Source: a bacterium
Lineage (GTDB): Bacteria; Planctomycetota; UBA1135; UBA2386
Direction of reading: 5' to 3'
Length of the DNA: 64,000 bases
Assembly (NCBI GenBank): GCA_030432695.1
Contig: JAUILN010000006.1
Location: forward strand, 124,001 to 188,000
The translations under genes and the position numbers were made by a program. The notes beneath the pieces were generated by a model that was not told the DNA's origin, made no database searches, and saw nothing but the letters and a program-made list of their open reading frames with translations. Within the stretch, counting starts at the first letter, position 1; the number at the start of each line of letters is the position of its first letter. Positions 25,739 to 34,691 of the stretch are shown here, in pieces.

Positions 25739-27133
25739 TCAGGCCACCACCGCCTCGATCACCTGCCCCGCCACGTCCGTCAAACGCCGGTCGATGCCAT
25801 TGTGCCGCACCGTCAGCCGCTCGTGGTCGATCCCCAGCAGGTGCAGGATCGTGGCGTGCACGTCGTAGCAGCGGGTGATGCCGTCGACCGCCTTGTAGGA
25901 CCATTCGTCAGTCGCGCCGTGTGACACGCCACCCCGGATCCCGCCGCCGGCCAGCCAATTGGTGAACCCGAACGGATTGTGGTCGCGGCCCTTGGAGCCC
26001 TGGCTGCACGGCATGCGACCGAACTCGGTGGTCCAGTACACGATCGTGTCGTCGAGCAGGCCGCGGCGCTTCAGGTCGATCAGCAAGGCCGCGGTCGGGC
26101 GGTCCATCTCGCGGGCCATGGTGCCGTGGTCCTTGGCGATATCCTCGTGGCTGTCCCAGTTGCGGCGCGGGAAGCCGTTGTCGGCACCGCTCCAGATCTG
26201 GACGAAGCGGACGCCGCGCTCGAGAAGGCGGCGGGCGACGAGGCAGCGGCGGCCCATGTCGGCGGTCGGTTCGTCGTCCACGCCGTAGAGGGCGCGGGTC
26301 TCGGCGGTCTCGTTCGTGAGGTCGAGTGCTTCGGGCGCGGTGGTCTGCAGGCGGGCGGCGAGTTCGTAGCTCTGGATCCGGGCTTCGAGGCGTGGGTCGG
26401 CGCGGCGAGCCTCGGCGTGCGCGCGGTTCAGGGCGCGTAGCGCGTCGCGGGTGCCGCGCTCGCTGGCGTCGTCGACGAAGGCGACGTCGGCGGGTGGGAA
26501 CAGGTCGAAGATCGGCTCCTCGCGGCCGGGACGGATCATCGTCGCCTGGTGCTGGGTGGGCAGGAAGCCGGCCGACCAGTTGCGCGGGCCGCCGGGCGCG
26601 AAGCCGCGCGCGTCGGGCAGCACCACGAAGCTCGGCAGGTCGTCGGTGAGCGAGCCGAGGCCGTAGCTGATCCACGCGCCCATCGACGGGAAGCCGGGGC
26701 GGACGAAGCCGGTGGCCTGCAGGAAGGTGCCCGGGCCGTGCACGTTGGTGTCGCTGACCATGCCGTGCAGGAACGCGATGTCGTCGACACAGCCGCCGAG
26801 GTGCGGGACGAGGTCGGAGACCTGCTTGCCGCACGCGCCGCGCGGGCGCCACTGCCACGGCGACTGCATCACCTGGCCGGGGTCGCTCTGGAACAGCTCG
26901 ACCTTGCCGCCGGGATCGAACTTCTCGCCGTTGTGGCGGAGCAGGGCCGGCTTGAAGTCGAAGGTGTCGCACTGGCTGGCGGCACCCGACATGAAGAGCT
27001 GGACCACCCGGCGGGCCGTGGGCCGGTGGTGGGGGCGGCGCGCGCCGTCTTCACGCTGCAGCAACTCGGCGAGCGCGATCGCGCCGAGACCGCCGCCGGA
27101 GTGGGCCAGGAGTTCGCGGCGCGACAGGGTCAT
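25739..27133 (-). CDS. DUF1501 domain protein
   Basis: This is a 464-residue protein of the DUF1501 family, an alkaline-phosphatase-superfamily-like group that typically accompanies DUF1549/1553 genes. I chose the ATG at 27133 because it opens a twin-arginine-like signal (MTLSRRELLAHSGGGLGAIA). Family landmarks include LFMSGAASQCDTFDFKP, FLHGMVSDTNVHGPGTF, VYWTTEFGRMPCSQG, GRDHNPFGF and a closing block on HATILHLLGIDHERL. The function of the family is unproven. It lies 47 bp behind the ELWxxDGT-repeat gene. The usual DUF1553 partner lies 3 kb upstream on the same strand. Confidence 0.92.
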   Translation of the reverse strand: MTLSRRELLAHSGGGLGAIALAELLQREDGARRPHHRPTARRVVQLFMSGAASQCDTFDFKPALLRHNGEKFDPGGKVELFQSDPGQVMQSPWQWRPRGACGKQVSDLVPHLGGCVDDIAFLHGMVSDTNVHGPGTFLQATGFVRPGFPSMGAWISYGLGSLTDDLPSFVVLPDARGFAPGGPRNWSAGFLPTQHQATMIRPGREEPIFDLFPPADVAFVDDASERGTRDALRALNRAHAEARRADPRLEARIQSYELAARLQTTAPEALDLTNETAETRALYGVDDEPTADMGRRCLVARRLLERGVRFVQIWSGADNGFPRRNWDSHEDIAKDHGTMAREMDRPTAALLIDLKRRGLLDDTIVYWTTEFGRMPCSQGSKGRDHNPFGFTNWLAGGGIRGGVSHGATDEWSYKAVDGITRCYDVHATILHLLGIDHERLTVRHNGIDRRLTDVAGQVIEAVVA

Positions 27134-27180
27134 CGCCGCATCGTCTGGTATGGGGCCCTCGGCGCAAGCTGCCTCGCAGA

Positions 27181-29067
27181 TCAGCGTCCGATCGTCACCC
27201 GCCACGGCCGGCTCGGTCGCCAGCCCAGCGGCGAGGTCGCGTCGAGGAACGCCGCCTGGAAGGCGAGCTGGCTGCCCAGCAGGGCGGTCTGGTTCGGCAC
27301 GGCCACCGACTGCGCGAAGGAGCCGTTGGCGTTCGGGACCACGACCGCGGCGGTCAGGGCCGTTGCCGGATCGATGCGCACGCCGCAGCCATCGACGAAG
27401 GTCAGCGGGCCGTGACCGGCGAGCGAGGCGACCACCGCACCACGGTCGTTGGCGGTGAGGCCGTTGGCGCGGAGTCCGACCGCGCCGCCGAGCTTCGGCC
27501 AGCCCTCGAGTTCGAGGTCACGCTGCCTGGCGCAGGCATGGCCGTCGATCGGCAGTTGGTAGGCGGGTAGCGGCGCGGTCCAAAGCTCCACGCCGTGGGT
27601 GCCGTCGTTGGCGGGGAACACCGCGCGGTCCTTCACCACGCTGCCGAGCAGCAGCGCCGAGAACGGGTCGATCGCCAGCGAAGAGTCGGGGCCGGGGCGG
27701 ATGTCGGCGGCGAGGCGGGTGCCCTGCGGCGTGCCGTCACACCACCAGGGTTCGAGGCCGTGGGCACTGGTGCGGATGCCGAGCAGCGCCGCATGGCTGG
27801 GCGGCCAGATCCAGAACGCCGGCACCGACGAGCCGGGGCCGGGCTCCAGGTCGCCGAGTTGGATCGTGCCCGCAGCGGTGCCGTCGGTGCTCCAGGGCTC
27901 GCTGCCGAGGCCCGGGGTGCTGCCCCAGAACACCATGCGGTCGCCCACGTGCAGGGCCGCGTCGACCGCGAAGCCGTTCGGGCCGGGCAGCAGGTCGGCG
28001 ACCATCACCGTGCCGGCGGCGGTGCCGTCGCTGCGCCAGAGTTCGCGGCCTGCGCCGTTGTTGCCGTCGGCGAAGAACGTGAACACGCCGTCGAGGTCGG
28101 TGAGGCCGAACAGGTTCTGGGGCAGGCCGGGGTTGCTGCCCGGCACGAGGGTGGCGAGCCGGCGCGGGCTGCCCGAGTCGTCGAGGGCGAAGAGGTCCTG
28201 GTCGTCGACCAACACCAGGGCGAGGTCGCGGAAGCCGTAGGCCTGCACGGCGCGGCTCGGCACCGTCATGGTCAGCGGAGGCCGCCCGGCACGGAGCACG
28301 CTGAGCTGGGTGCCGGCGACGCCGCCGGTGAGGGTCACCGGATCACGCACCATCAGACCGCCGAGGGCGGGGCCGACGAAGTCGCCCCCGTTCGAGGTCG
28401 CGGGGGCGGTCCCGGCCGGCGTCCCGTCGGTGACCAGCAGGTTGCCGGCGTCGTCGCGGAACAGCGCGAACTCGCCGGTCTGGGCCCAGAAGAACGGGTC
28501 GGCGAACGGGAAGCTGGGACGCGGGGACGTCCAGATCACCTGGTGGTTGCCGGCGGGGTCGACGCGCCAGAGTTCCCAGGGTGCCTGTGCGCCGGGCAGC
28601 GCGAAGACCAGGCCGTCGCCGCCGGCGGTCGCACCATTGCTGCCGAAGTTCACGACCCCGAGCTGGGTGCCGTCGAGCAGCACGCGAGGCGTCGAGGACG
28701 CGGCGTCGATGCGCCACAGGTTCGGGTGGCGGTTCGAGGGCTGGTCGATGCGGTCGGTGAACCAGAACTCGTCCTGGACGGCGACCGCGAACAGGCTCAG
28801 CTCGGCGCTGGCGGGTCCGGGGGTGAAGTCGAACAGGAGCTGCGTGCCGGCGCCGGTGCCGTCGGTCCGCCAGAGTTCCCGGCCGTGGACGCCATCCTGG
28901 AGGAGCAGGAGGCCGAAGTCGCCGCTGGGGTGCAGCGTGACGTACTGGTCGGTGCCGACCGCGCTTCCGGGGCCGGGGTGCAGGTCGGCGAGGAGCGTCG
29001 GCTGCTGTGCGGCGAGGAGGGTACTCAGCGCAGCCGAGAGAAGCGGGATCGGAGTGAGGCGCGTCAT
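27181..29067 (-). CDS. Secreted ELWxxDGTxxGT-repeat protein
   Basis: This is an exported protein of 628 residues. The ATG at 29067 gives a signal peptide (MTRLTPIPLLSAALSTLLAA). The body carries repeats of the form GRELWRTDGTGAGT, GRELWRSDGTAAGT, SEPWSTDGTAAGT and LEPWWCDGTPQGT, typical of propeller-like secreted proteins of unknown role. The C-terminus (LAFQAAFLDATSPLGWRPSR, ending VTIGR) is a divergent version of the module shared by other exported proteins here. It is 47 bp upstream of DUF1501 and may be co-transcribed with it. Confidence 0.85.
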   Translation of the reverse strand: MTRLTPIPLLSAALSTLLAAQQPTLLADLHPGPGSAVGTDQYVTLHPSGDFGLLLLQDGVHGRELWRTDGTGAGTQLLFDFTPGPASAELSLFAVAVQDEFWFTDRIDQPSNRHPNLWRIDAASSTPRVLLDGTQLGVVNFGSNGATAGGDGLVFALPGAQAPWELWRVDPAGNHQVIWTSPRPSFPFADPFFWAQTGEFALFRDDAGNLLVTDGTPAGTAPATSNGGDFVGPALGGLMVRDPVTLTGGVAGTQLSVLRAGRPPLTMTVPSRAVQAYGFRDLALVLVDDQDLFALDDSGSPRRLATLVPGSNPGLPQNLFGLTDLDGVFTFFADGNNGAGRELWRSDGTAAGTVMVADLLPGPNGFAVDAALHVGDRMVFWGSTPGLGSEPWSTDGTAAGTIQLGDLEPGPGSSVPAFWIWPPSHAALLGIRTSAHGLEPWWCDGTPQGTRLAADIRPGPDSSLAIDPFSALLLGSVVKDRAVFPANDGTHGVELWTAPLPAYQLPIDGHACARQRDLELEGWPKLGGAVGLRANGLTANDRGAVVASLAGHGPLTFVDGCGVRIDPATALTAAVVVPNANGSFAQSVAVPNQTALLGSQLAFQAAFLDATSPLGWRPSRPWRVTIGR

Positions 29068-29206
29068 GGGGTCGTCTTGGGTCGGGTTCGAGGACGCGCC
29101 CACTTGGAAGTCGCGTGCCGCGCGGAGAGGGGTCGGGGCCATGGGCTCCGCTCCGCCGGTTGCTACGCGCAGGCCCCGATTGCGGCAGGCAGGTGGGGGC
29201 CCCGTC

Positions 29207-29338
29207 TCAATCCACGAAGACGAACTCGTTGAGGTTGAAGACTACCCTGCAAACGCTGGCGGGGCCGTGGAGGTCGGCGTGCATCTGCAGCACTGCGAGT
29301 GCGTCCGCCTCGGGCGCGCGGCCGATGCGGACGAAGCC
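29207..29338 (-). pseudogene. C-terminal remnant of a DUF1553 gene
   Basis: About 43 codons survive: GFVRIGRAPEADALAVLQMH followed by SVCRVVFNLNEFVFVD and a stop. They align with the last 43 residues of the intact DUF1549/1553 protein at 30386 (FEIALGRQPEQHELTLLRDH, then SACRVVFNLNEFVFVD). The sequences are clearly different, so this is the tail of a second, divergent DUF1553 gene and not a fresh duplication. Nothing upstream in this frame resembles the family. Confidence 0.8.
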
Positions 29339-29424
29339 GGTGGCCTGGGTCGCTGGGCGATTCCCTGTGCTGTCGCTCCGTCGTGCCATCGGGTGTGCGA
29401 ATCCACGACCGATCCGGGATGGGG

Positions 29425-30090
29425 TCATCCGGCTCGAACCCAGGTCAGGATCGCTTCCATGCAGGTCGGGCTGACTTCGGATTCTTGTTCGGTGAGCGTG
29501 AATCCGCGCGTTGTCAGGTGCTTGCGGAGGTCCGACATCACCTGTTCGTTCGAGACCGACTTGGCGAACGACCCACGGAAGCACGATGCCTTGGCCGCGG
29601 TGAACCAGTCCGCGAGCATGCTCTTGCCCGGATCTTCGCGCTGCGCCATGTGCTTCTCGACGACGCTGCCGACGGTCGAGTTGCCTCGCTTCTCGATCAT
29701 CACCACGCGGACGTGGCTATAGCCCTGACGTGCCGCGAACGTCTCCGGGAGCAGATGGTCGATGACCTGGCTCTGCCCGCCGAGTCGATAGGTGACCTCG
29801 CCAGCATCGAGAGTCCGGACGAACGCTTCCCAGTGGCCGCGATACTTGCCGTTCGTCGAGGTCGACTTGTCGACCGGTCTGACCCAGAGTTCCTCCGAGC
29901 CAGGGCCGCGCGTCCAGACGAAGGCTTCGGACAGTGCAGCACCGGGCAATACGCGGATCGATCCACTACCGAAGTAGCGTGACTCGAAGGCGGAGAGGCT
30001 CGGGATCCCGATGAAGCAGTGGCCGGGGTTGTCCACGAACTCCCGCAGCAACACGTCTTGCTGCCGACGAACGAATGCGGCGTAGTCCAT
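29425..30090 (-). CDS. Protein of unknown function, possible acquired gene
   Basis: This 221-residue protein has no signal peptide or membrane helix and belongs to no family I can name. A central block reads YRGHWEAFVRTLDAGEV, then QSQVIDHLLPETFAARQGYS and NSTVGSVVEKHMAQ. The pattern of a conserved VIDHLLPET histidine/aspartate and a GSVVEK segment suggests a structured, possibly catalytic domain, but I cannot say which. The codon choice looks less GC-biased than its neighbours. It is wedged between a DUF1553 remnant and a repeat-bearing gap before the intact DUF1553 gene, which suggests insertion at a disturbed site. The 31-bp element lies 34 bp before its ATG. Confidence 0.7.
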   Translation of the reverse strand: MDYAAFVRRQQDVLLREFVDNPGHCFIGIPSLSAFESRYFGSGSIRVLPGAALSEAFVWTRGPGSEELWVRPVDKSTSTNGKYRGHWEAFVRTLDAGEVTYRLGGQSQVIDHLLPETFAARQGYSHVRVVMIEKRGNSTVGSVVEKHMAQREDPGKSMLADWFTAAKASCFRGSFAKSVSNEQVMSDLRKHLTTRGFTLTEQESEVSPTCMEAILTWVRAG

Positions 30091-30124
30091 GGTTTCCTCG
30101 AAGCTGGCGTGCCCGCCCGCCGGT

Positions 30125-30310
30125 GATGCTAGTGGTCCGATTCACCCATATGGGGCGGTATCCGCAGATCCTGACGCCGCGGCCCGTTTGGGTATGGCTG
30201 GTTGGACCATCCTCGGCGTGTCCACCAACACGCCTGCGGTGGTCCGCCTTGCCGGCGACGCCAGTCTCTCACGGATCACATACCCCATCTGGATGAATCA
30301 CACCACGAGT
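30125..30310. repeat. Structured intergenic element with imperfect terminal inverted repeats
   Basis: The left arm (30132-30155) is the minus-strand copy of the 31-bp element found at 19771. The right arm (30283-30306, CCCCATCTGGATGAATCACA and four more bases) matches its complement at 20 of 24 positions. Inside lies a nested hairpin: GGACCA (30204-30209) with TGGTCC (30240-30245), and GGCGTGT (30215-30221) with ACACGCC (30228-30234). It fills most of the 295-bp gap between the unknown gene and the DUF1553 gene. It could be a small mobile repeat or a structured RNA. Confidence 0.6.
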
Positions 30311-30385
30311 GGCGGCGTGATCCCTGCTCAACCCGCGCCGCCTTGGGGTGCCAGAGATGCGAAGGCGCCGCATGGGGGCGCATCA

Positions 30386-32746
30386 TCAGTCCACGAACAC
30401 GAACTCGTTGAGGTTGAAGACCACCCGGCAGGCGCTGGCCAGGCCTTGGGTCGTGGCGTGGTCGCGGAGCAGCGTCAACTCGTGCTGCTCTGGCTGGCGA
30501 CCGAGTGCGATCTCGAAGGCACGCGTGACGCGCGCATCCATGCCCTCCGCCTCGCGTTCCAGCTGCGCCGCGAAGTGCTCGGCCTGGCGCAGCACGAAGC
30601 GGTCGTTGAGGAGCGCCAGGGCCTGCAGCGGCGTCTGGGTGGTGAAGCGCTTGGGTGTCAGGGCCGAAGGGTCGGCGCAGTCGAACGTTTCGAACAGCGG
30701 GTCGGGGACCGAGCGGACGATCAGGCGGTAGACCGCGCGGCGGTTGGCGCCTTCGCCGTCGGGGTCGAAGTCCTGGTAGAGGTAACGCGGCGAGTGGTCG
30801 TTCTCGAAGCCGAACCAACGCACCGGCGGGCCGCCCATCGTGAGGTCGAGGCGTCCGCTGCAGGCCAGCATCGCGTCGCGGAGTTCCTCGGCGTCGAGGC
30901 GGCGGCGGGTGAAGCGGCCGAGCAGGCGGTTCTGCGCGTCGGCGGCGAGGGCCGTGTCGCTCGCGGTGCTCGCGCGCTGCCAGGCGCGGGTGTGCAGGAG
31001 CAGCCGGTGCAGGTCCTTCAGCGAGCCGCCCGAGTCGCGGAACCAGACCGCGAGGGCATCGAGGAGTTCGGGGTGGCTGGGCCGGCTGCCCATCCTTCCG
31101 AAGTCGCTCGGCGTGTCGACCAGGCCCTCGCCGAAATGGAACTGCCAGACGCGGTTGACGATGCTGCGCCAGGTCAGCGGGTTGGCGGGGTCGGTGATCC
31201 ACGCGGCCAGCGCGGCGCGGCGTGCCGACTCGTCGTCGCCCGGCAGACCGTCGAAGTGGTGCGCGAGCTGCGGCAGGCATGACAGCGCGCCGGGGTCGAC
31301 CTCTTCTCCAGGCTGGCGCACGTCGCCGCGGGCCAGCACGTGGATCGGTCGCGGCAGGCCCGCGGGCGGCGGGGTGAAGCTGCCGTTCGAACGGAAGCTC
31401 GCGGTCGCGACGTAGACGCTCTTGCCGGAGCGGCGTGCGGCCTGGTCGGTGAGGTAGGCGCGGCCCCAGGCGCCGCCGGCCTCGATGGAGTCGAGGGCGG
31501 TGACCGCGGCGCCGGCGGCGAGGTTGGTGCCCGCGGCGTCGAGGGCGAGCAGTTCGCCCAGTGCGAAGATCCAGTCGTCGGTGCGCTCGAAGAGGTGCGT
31601 CGCGGTGATGCGGACGTAGCGCGCGGTGCGTCCACCGCAGTCGATGTGCACCGGGTCGTCGCCGGGATGCGCGAAGTCGGCCGCGGTGTGGTTGGCGATC
31701 GTCACCGCGTCGGCGCCGTCGGCATCGTTGGACAGCGAGACGGCGAAGCGGCGCGGGAAGCCGAAGCCGGGGCCGGGGTGGCCGCCGTAGACCTCGTGGG
31801 CGGGCAGCAGCACGACTTCGTCGAGCGCCTGCACGGCACCGAGGTCGACCTGCACCCACTTGGTCGTCTCCTGCTCCGGCACGATCGCGCTGTGGTAGCC
31901 CAGCGTGCCGGCGTTGGAGGTGAGGTACTCGGAATGCGCGCCGCCCTCGTAGATGCGGTCGGCCCGCTCGACGCCCGCGAACACCGCCTGCAACCGGTAG
32001 TAGTCGCGCTGCGGCACCGGGTCGAACTTGTGGTCGTGGCAACGCGCGCAGGTCGCGGTGGTGCTCGCGAAGGTCGCCATCACCGTCGCGACCATGTCGT
32101 CACGGTCGAGCGAGCGGGTGATGTCCTTGTCGACCGTGCCCTCGCGGAGCTCGACGTGGCCGACGAAGTCCCAGGGTCCGGCGGCGAGGAAGCCGAGCGC
32201 CTTGATGCCGTCGGGATCACCGGGGGCCAGCACGTCGCCGGCGATCTGCAGCTCCGCGAAGCGCGCGAACGGCAGGTCGGTGTTCAGTGCTTGGATCACC
32301 CAGTCGCGGTAGGGCCAGGCGTTGGGCCGGACCTTGTCCTTGTCGTAGCCGTGGGTGTCGGCGTAGTGCGCGAGGTCGAGCCAGAACCGGCCGAAGCGTT
32401 CGCCGTAGCGGGGCGAGGCGAGGAGTCGATCGACGAGTCGCGCGTAGGCGCTGGGGTGCGGATCGTCGACGAACGACTCGATGTCCTCGGGCGTGGGGGG
32501 CAGGCCGTGGAGGTCGAAGGTCAGTCGTCGGATCAGCGTGCGGCGGTCGGCGGGCGGAGCGGGAACGAGGCCTGCCTCGGCCTGGCGCGAGTCGAGCAGT
32601 GCGTCGATCGGCGGCGGCGCAGGGTCGCTCGCGGCAGCCGGCAGGGAGCGCAGCGACCACCAGTCGTCGGCAGGGTCCTGGGCCGCGAGCGCCGTCCATC
32701 CCGAGAGAGCGATACAGCACGCGACGCTGCGCAGTCCGCGGTTCAA
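30386..32746 (-). CDS. DUF1549/DUF1553 protein with discoidin-like insert
   Basis: This exported protein of 786 residues belongs to the planctomycete DUF1549 + DUF1553 family. The start is a TTG at 32746. It overlaps the upstream stop (TTGA), has GGAGAAGG 4 bp before it (32751-32758), and opens a signal sequence (NRGLRSVACCIALSGWTALA). DUF1549 comes first (RRLTFDLHGLPPTPEDIESF, with CARCHDHKFDPVPQRDYY, a CxxCH motif). An F5/8-type-C-like domain then interrupts (WVQVDLGAVQALDEVVLLPA through RYVRITATHLFE). DUF1553 closes with CRVVFNLNEFVFVD. The N-terminal cytochrome domain seen in many relatives is absent. It pairs functionally with DUF1501 genes. Confidence 0.9.
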   Translation of the reverse strand: MNRGLRSVACCIALSGWTALAAQDPADDWWSLRSLPAAASDPAPPPIDALLDSRQAEAGLVPAPPADRRTLIRRLTFDLHGLPPTPEDIESFVDDPHPSAYARLVDRLLASPRYGERFGRFWLDLAHYADTHGYDKDKVRPNAWPYRDWVIQALNTDLPFARFAELQIAGDVLAPGDPDGIKALGFLAAGPWDFVGHVELREGTVDKDITRSLDRDDMVATVMATFASTTATCARCHDHKFDPVPQRDYYRLQAVFAGVERADRIYEGGAHSEYLTSNAGTLGYHSAIVPEQETTKWVQVDLGAVQALDEVVLLPAHEVYGGHPGPGFGFPRRFAVSLSNDADGADAVTIANHTAADFAHPGDDPVHIDCGGRTARYVRITATHLFERTDDWIFALGELLALDAAGTNLAAGAAVTALDSIEAGGAWGRAYLTDQAARRSGKSVYVATASFRSNGSFTPPPAGLPRPIHVLARGDVRQPGEEVDPGALSCLPQLAHHFDGLPGDDESARRAALAAWITDPANPLTWRSIVNRVWQFHFGEGLVDTPSDFGRMGSRPSHPELLDALAVWFRDSGGSLKDLHRLLLHTRAWQRASTASDTALAADAQNRLLGRFTRRRLDAEELRDAMLACSGRLDLTMGGPPVRWFGFENDHSPRYLYQDFDPDGEGANRRAVYRLIVRSVPDPLFETFDCADPSALTPKRFTTQTPLQALALLNDRFVLRQAEHFAAQLEREAEGMDARVTRAFEIALGRQPEQHELTLLRDHATTQGLASACRVVFNLNEFVFVD

Positions 32747-33228
32747 GTTTCCTTCTCCGCCTCGTCGTGACCGGTCTCGGGCTCCTGCTTCTTCGCGAGC
32801 GCTCGCAGCAGGTCGAGCGCACCGACCTCCGGCGTGTCGAGGACGGTCAGTTCCAGGTCGAGCGGGATCGCGCCCATCGCGGCGAGCAGCGGTCCGGGGA
32901 AGGTCTCGGCATGGCCGACCACGTCGCCGCCGAGCCGGGACAGCACTGCGAAGTCGAGCCAGACCCGCTCGACCCCGGGCCAGTCGTGCAGAGCGCGCAG
33001 TTCGTCGCGGAACGCGTCGACGAAGCGCAGCGCGTCGACGCACTGCCGCGCGCGGTCCTCGGCGCTGCTGACCTCGATCGCGAAGCCGGAGCTGCGCGCC
33101 AGGGCCTTGGCGCCGGGACGCCACGGAGTACCGCGCCGCCAGACCATGCGGGCCTCGAACGGCGAGCGGGACAGGTAGGCGTCGACGTCGAGGTCGTCGC
33201 CATGGCAGCGGAGGACGCAGCCGAGCAT
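32743..33228 (-). CDS. Small protein of unknown function, loosely DUF4279-like
   Basis: This 161-residue protein has no export signal. It begins MLGCVLRCHGDDLDVDAYLS and has an acidic, helical middle (RQCVDALRFVDAFRDELRAL). The pattern of an N-terminal GDDLDVDAYL, a basic MVWRRGTPWRPG and a C-terminal LDLELTVLD loosely recalls DUF4279, but I am not confident. Its stop overlaps the TTG start of the DUF1549/1553 gene by 4 nt, so the two are co-translated. That is an unusual partner for this family. Confidence 0.7.
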   Translation of the reverse strand: MLGCVLRCHGDDLDVDAYLSRSPFEARMVWRRGTPWRPGAKALARSSGFAIEVSSAEDRARQCVDALRFVDAFRDELRALHDWPGVERVWLDFAVLSRLGGDVVGHAETFPGPLLAAMGAIPLDLELTVLDTPEVGALDLLRALAKKQEPETGHDEAEKET

Positions 33229-33398
33229 GGGGGCATCGTCTGGGATCGCGGGCTGGGCGCAAGCCGTCCGGGCGAGGATCCCTACTCGCGATCCAGATGC
33301 GCTGCTGGGGCTTCCCGCCACACCGCTGCGCAGCGACGATCCGGGCTGGCTCGTGGCGGCCGGCACGCTCCCCGACTGCGACGCACCCGGAGACCGAC

Positions 33399-34622
33399 TT
33401 GAAGACCCATCCGATCACCCCGCCCGCCCGGTGCGTCCTCGCCGCATTCCTCGCCGGTCTGCTCGGTATCGCGGATGCCTCCGGCCAGACCATCGTCAGC
33501 GGTGGCGGCGCGGCCCTGAACCAGGCCGTGCAGGCTGCGCGTCGTGACGATCACCTGATCGTGCGAGCCGGGAACTACGACAGCCCGGTGATCGATCGAG
33601 GACTTCGCATCGACTTCGACCCGGGCGTCGTACTGCAGCCCGATCTGCAGGGTCTCGGCTTCGTGCGCATCGGCCCGATCCCGGCCGGCGACCGGTTGAT
33701 CCTCCGTGGCGGCAGCGTGCAGGCGGGCAGCCTCTATTCCAGAGTGATGATCGACCACTGCGACGGCGACGTGGTCTGGATCGGGCTCACCTTGCCGACT
33801 GCCTCGGGGTTCGGCGAGCTGCGCGTCGAAGGCTCGGCGAGCGTCGCGTTCCACGCGCCGGTGTTCCCTCCGGCGCAGCCGCGCATCGGCAATGGCTGGG
33901 GCATCGCGGTGGCCGACAGCACCGTGTTGGTGGCGGACTGTCCGGTCTCTGCGCCGTTCGCAGTGACCCGCAGTTCCTTGTCGCTGCGCGATTGCCAGGT
34001 GGTGCAGACCTACAACGAGTGGGCGCTCCATGCCGAGGACTCGCAGGTCGCGATCCTGGGTGGCGACTTCCCGGGCAGCACCTTCAATCTGGGGATCTAC
34101 GACCTCCCGGGCATCGACCTGGTCCGCTCGTCGCTATGGATCACCGGTGGGGCGCAGGTCTCCGCGGGAACCGGAGTGGTCGGCCTGCACGGTGCGATCG
34201 AGGGTGATGCGGCCAGCTCGGTGCGCTTCGATCCGAGCGTGCAGCTCACCGCGCCGAACGCCGCGAACCCGATCCAGGGCGGGCTGTTCCGCGCCAATCT
34301 CGTCGTTCCCGCGCTTCGGCTGGCGGGGCAGGTCGCTTCCGGCACGATCTTCCCGGTGACCGTTGCTGCGGCACCAGGCGACCTCGTCCAGGTCTTCGTC
34401 GACCTGCCGACCTCCGCGCTCCCCACGCCGCTCGGCCCACTGTTCGTGCGGCCCGGCAGCCTGATCCTCGACACCTACGCGATGCCGGCGTCGGGTGCGA
34501 TCACGCGGACCTACCCGATGCCGTCGCTGCCCGCCGCAGTGCCGCTGGTCCTGCAGCCGATCCGTCTCGGTGCCAATGGGGAGCTGGCGATCGGACCGGC
34601 GGCTCCGCTGCAGATCAATTGA
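33399..34622 (+). CDS. Secreted protein, probable parallel beta-helix
   Basis: This is a 407-residue exported protein. The likely start is a TTG at 33399, giving a basic stretch and a hydrophobic signal (CVLAAFLAGLLGIADASGQ). The body has short repeated beta-strand units with polar turns (VVWIGLTLPTASGFGELRVE, LRDCQVVQTYNEWALHAEDS), typical of pectin-lyase-like beta-helices. I see no catalytic motif of a lyase or hydrolase. The tail does not carry the QAxxLD module found on neighbouring secreted proteins. It is transcribed away from the DUF1553 unit. Confidence 0.72.
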   Translation: MKTHPITPPARCVLAAFLAGLLGIADASGQTIVSGGGAALNQAVQAARRDDHLIVRAGNYDSPVIDRGLRIDFDPGVVLQPDLQGLGFVRIGPIPAGDRLILRGGSVQAGSLYSRVMIDHCDGDVVWIGLTLPTASGFGELRVEGSASVAFHAPVFPPAQPRIGNGWGIAVADSTVLVADCPVSAPFAVTRSSLSLRDCQVVQTYNEWALHAEDSQVAILGGDFPGSTFNLGIYDLPGIDLVRSSLWITGGAQVSAGTGVVGLHGAIEGDAASSVRFDPSVQLTAPNAANPIQGGLFRANLVVPALRLAGQVASGTIFPVTVAAAPGDLVQVFVDLPTSALPTPLGPLFVRPGSLILDTYAMPASGAITRTYPMPSLPAAVPLVLQPIRLGANGELAIGPAAPLQIN

Positions 34623-34658
34623 GGTGCCGCTGCGGGCGCGCGTGAGGTGGAATGCACC

Positions 34659-34691
34659 TGTCCGCCTCGGTGCCAGGTACCGAGGAGGACA
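34659..34691. repeat. Palindromic repeat copy E (degenerate core)
   Basis: An inverted repeat is centred on A34675 with core GGTGCCAGGTACC. Its arms (TGTCCGCCTC and GAGGAGGACA) give 16 pairs with one G-T and one G-A mismatch. The arms are the same as in copy F 2.6 kb downstream. It lies just where the recognisable part of the disrupted secreted gene begins. Confidence 0.7.

Noticed and set aside
30125..30155. Possible tRNA T-loop (GGTCCGATTC)
   Set aside because: No acceptor or anticodon stem can be drawn around it, and the same sequence recurs as part of the 31-bp repeat.
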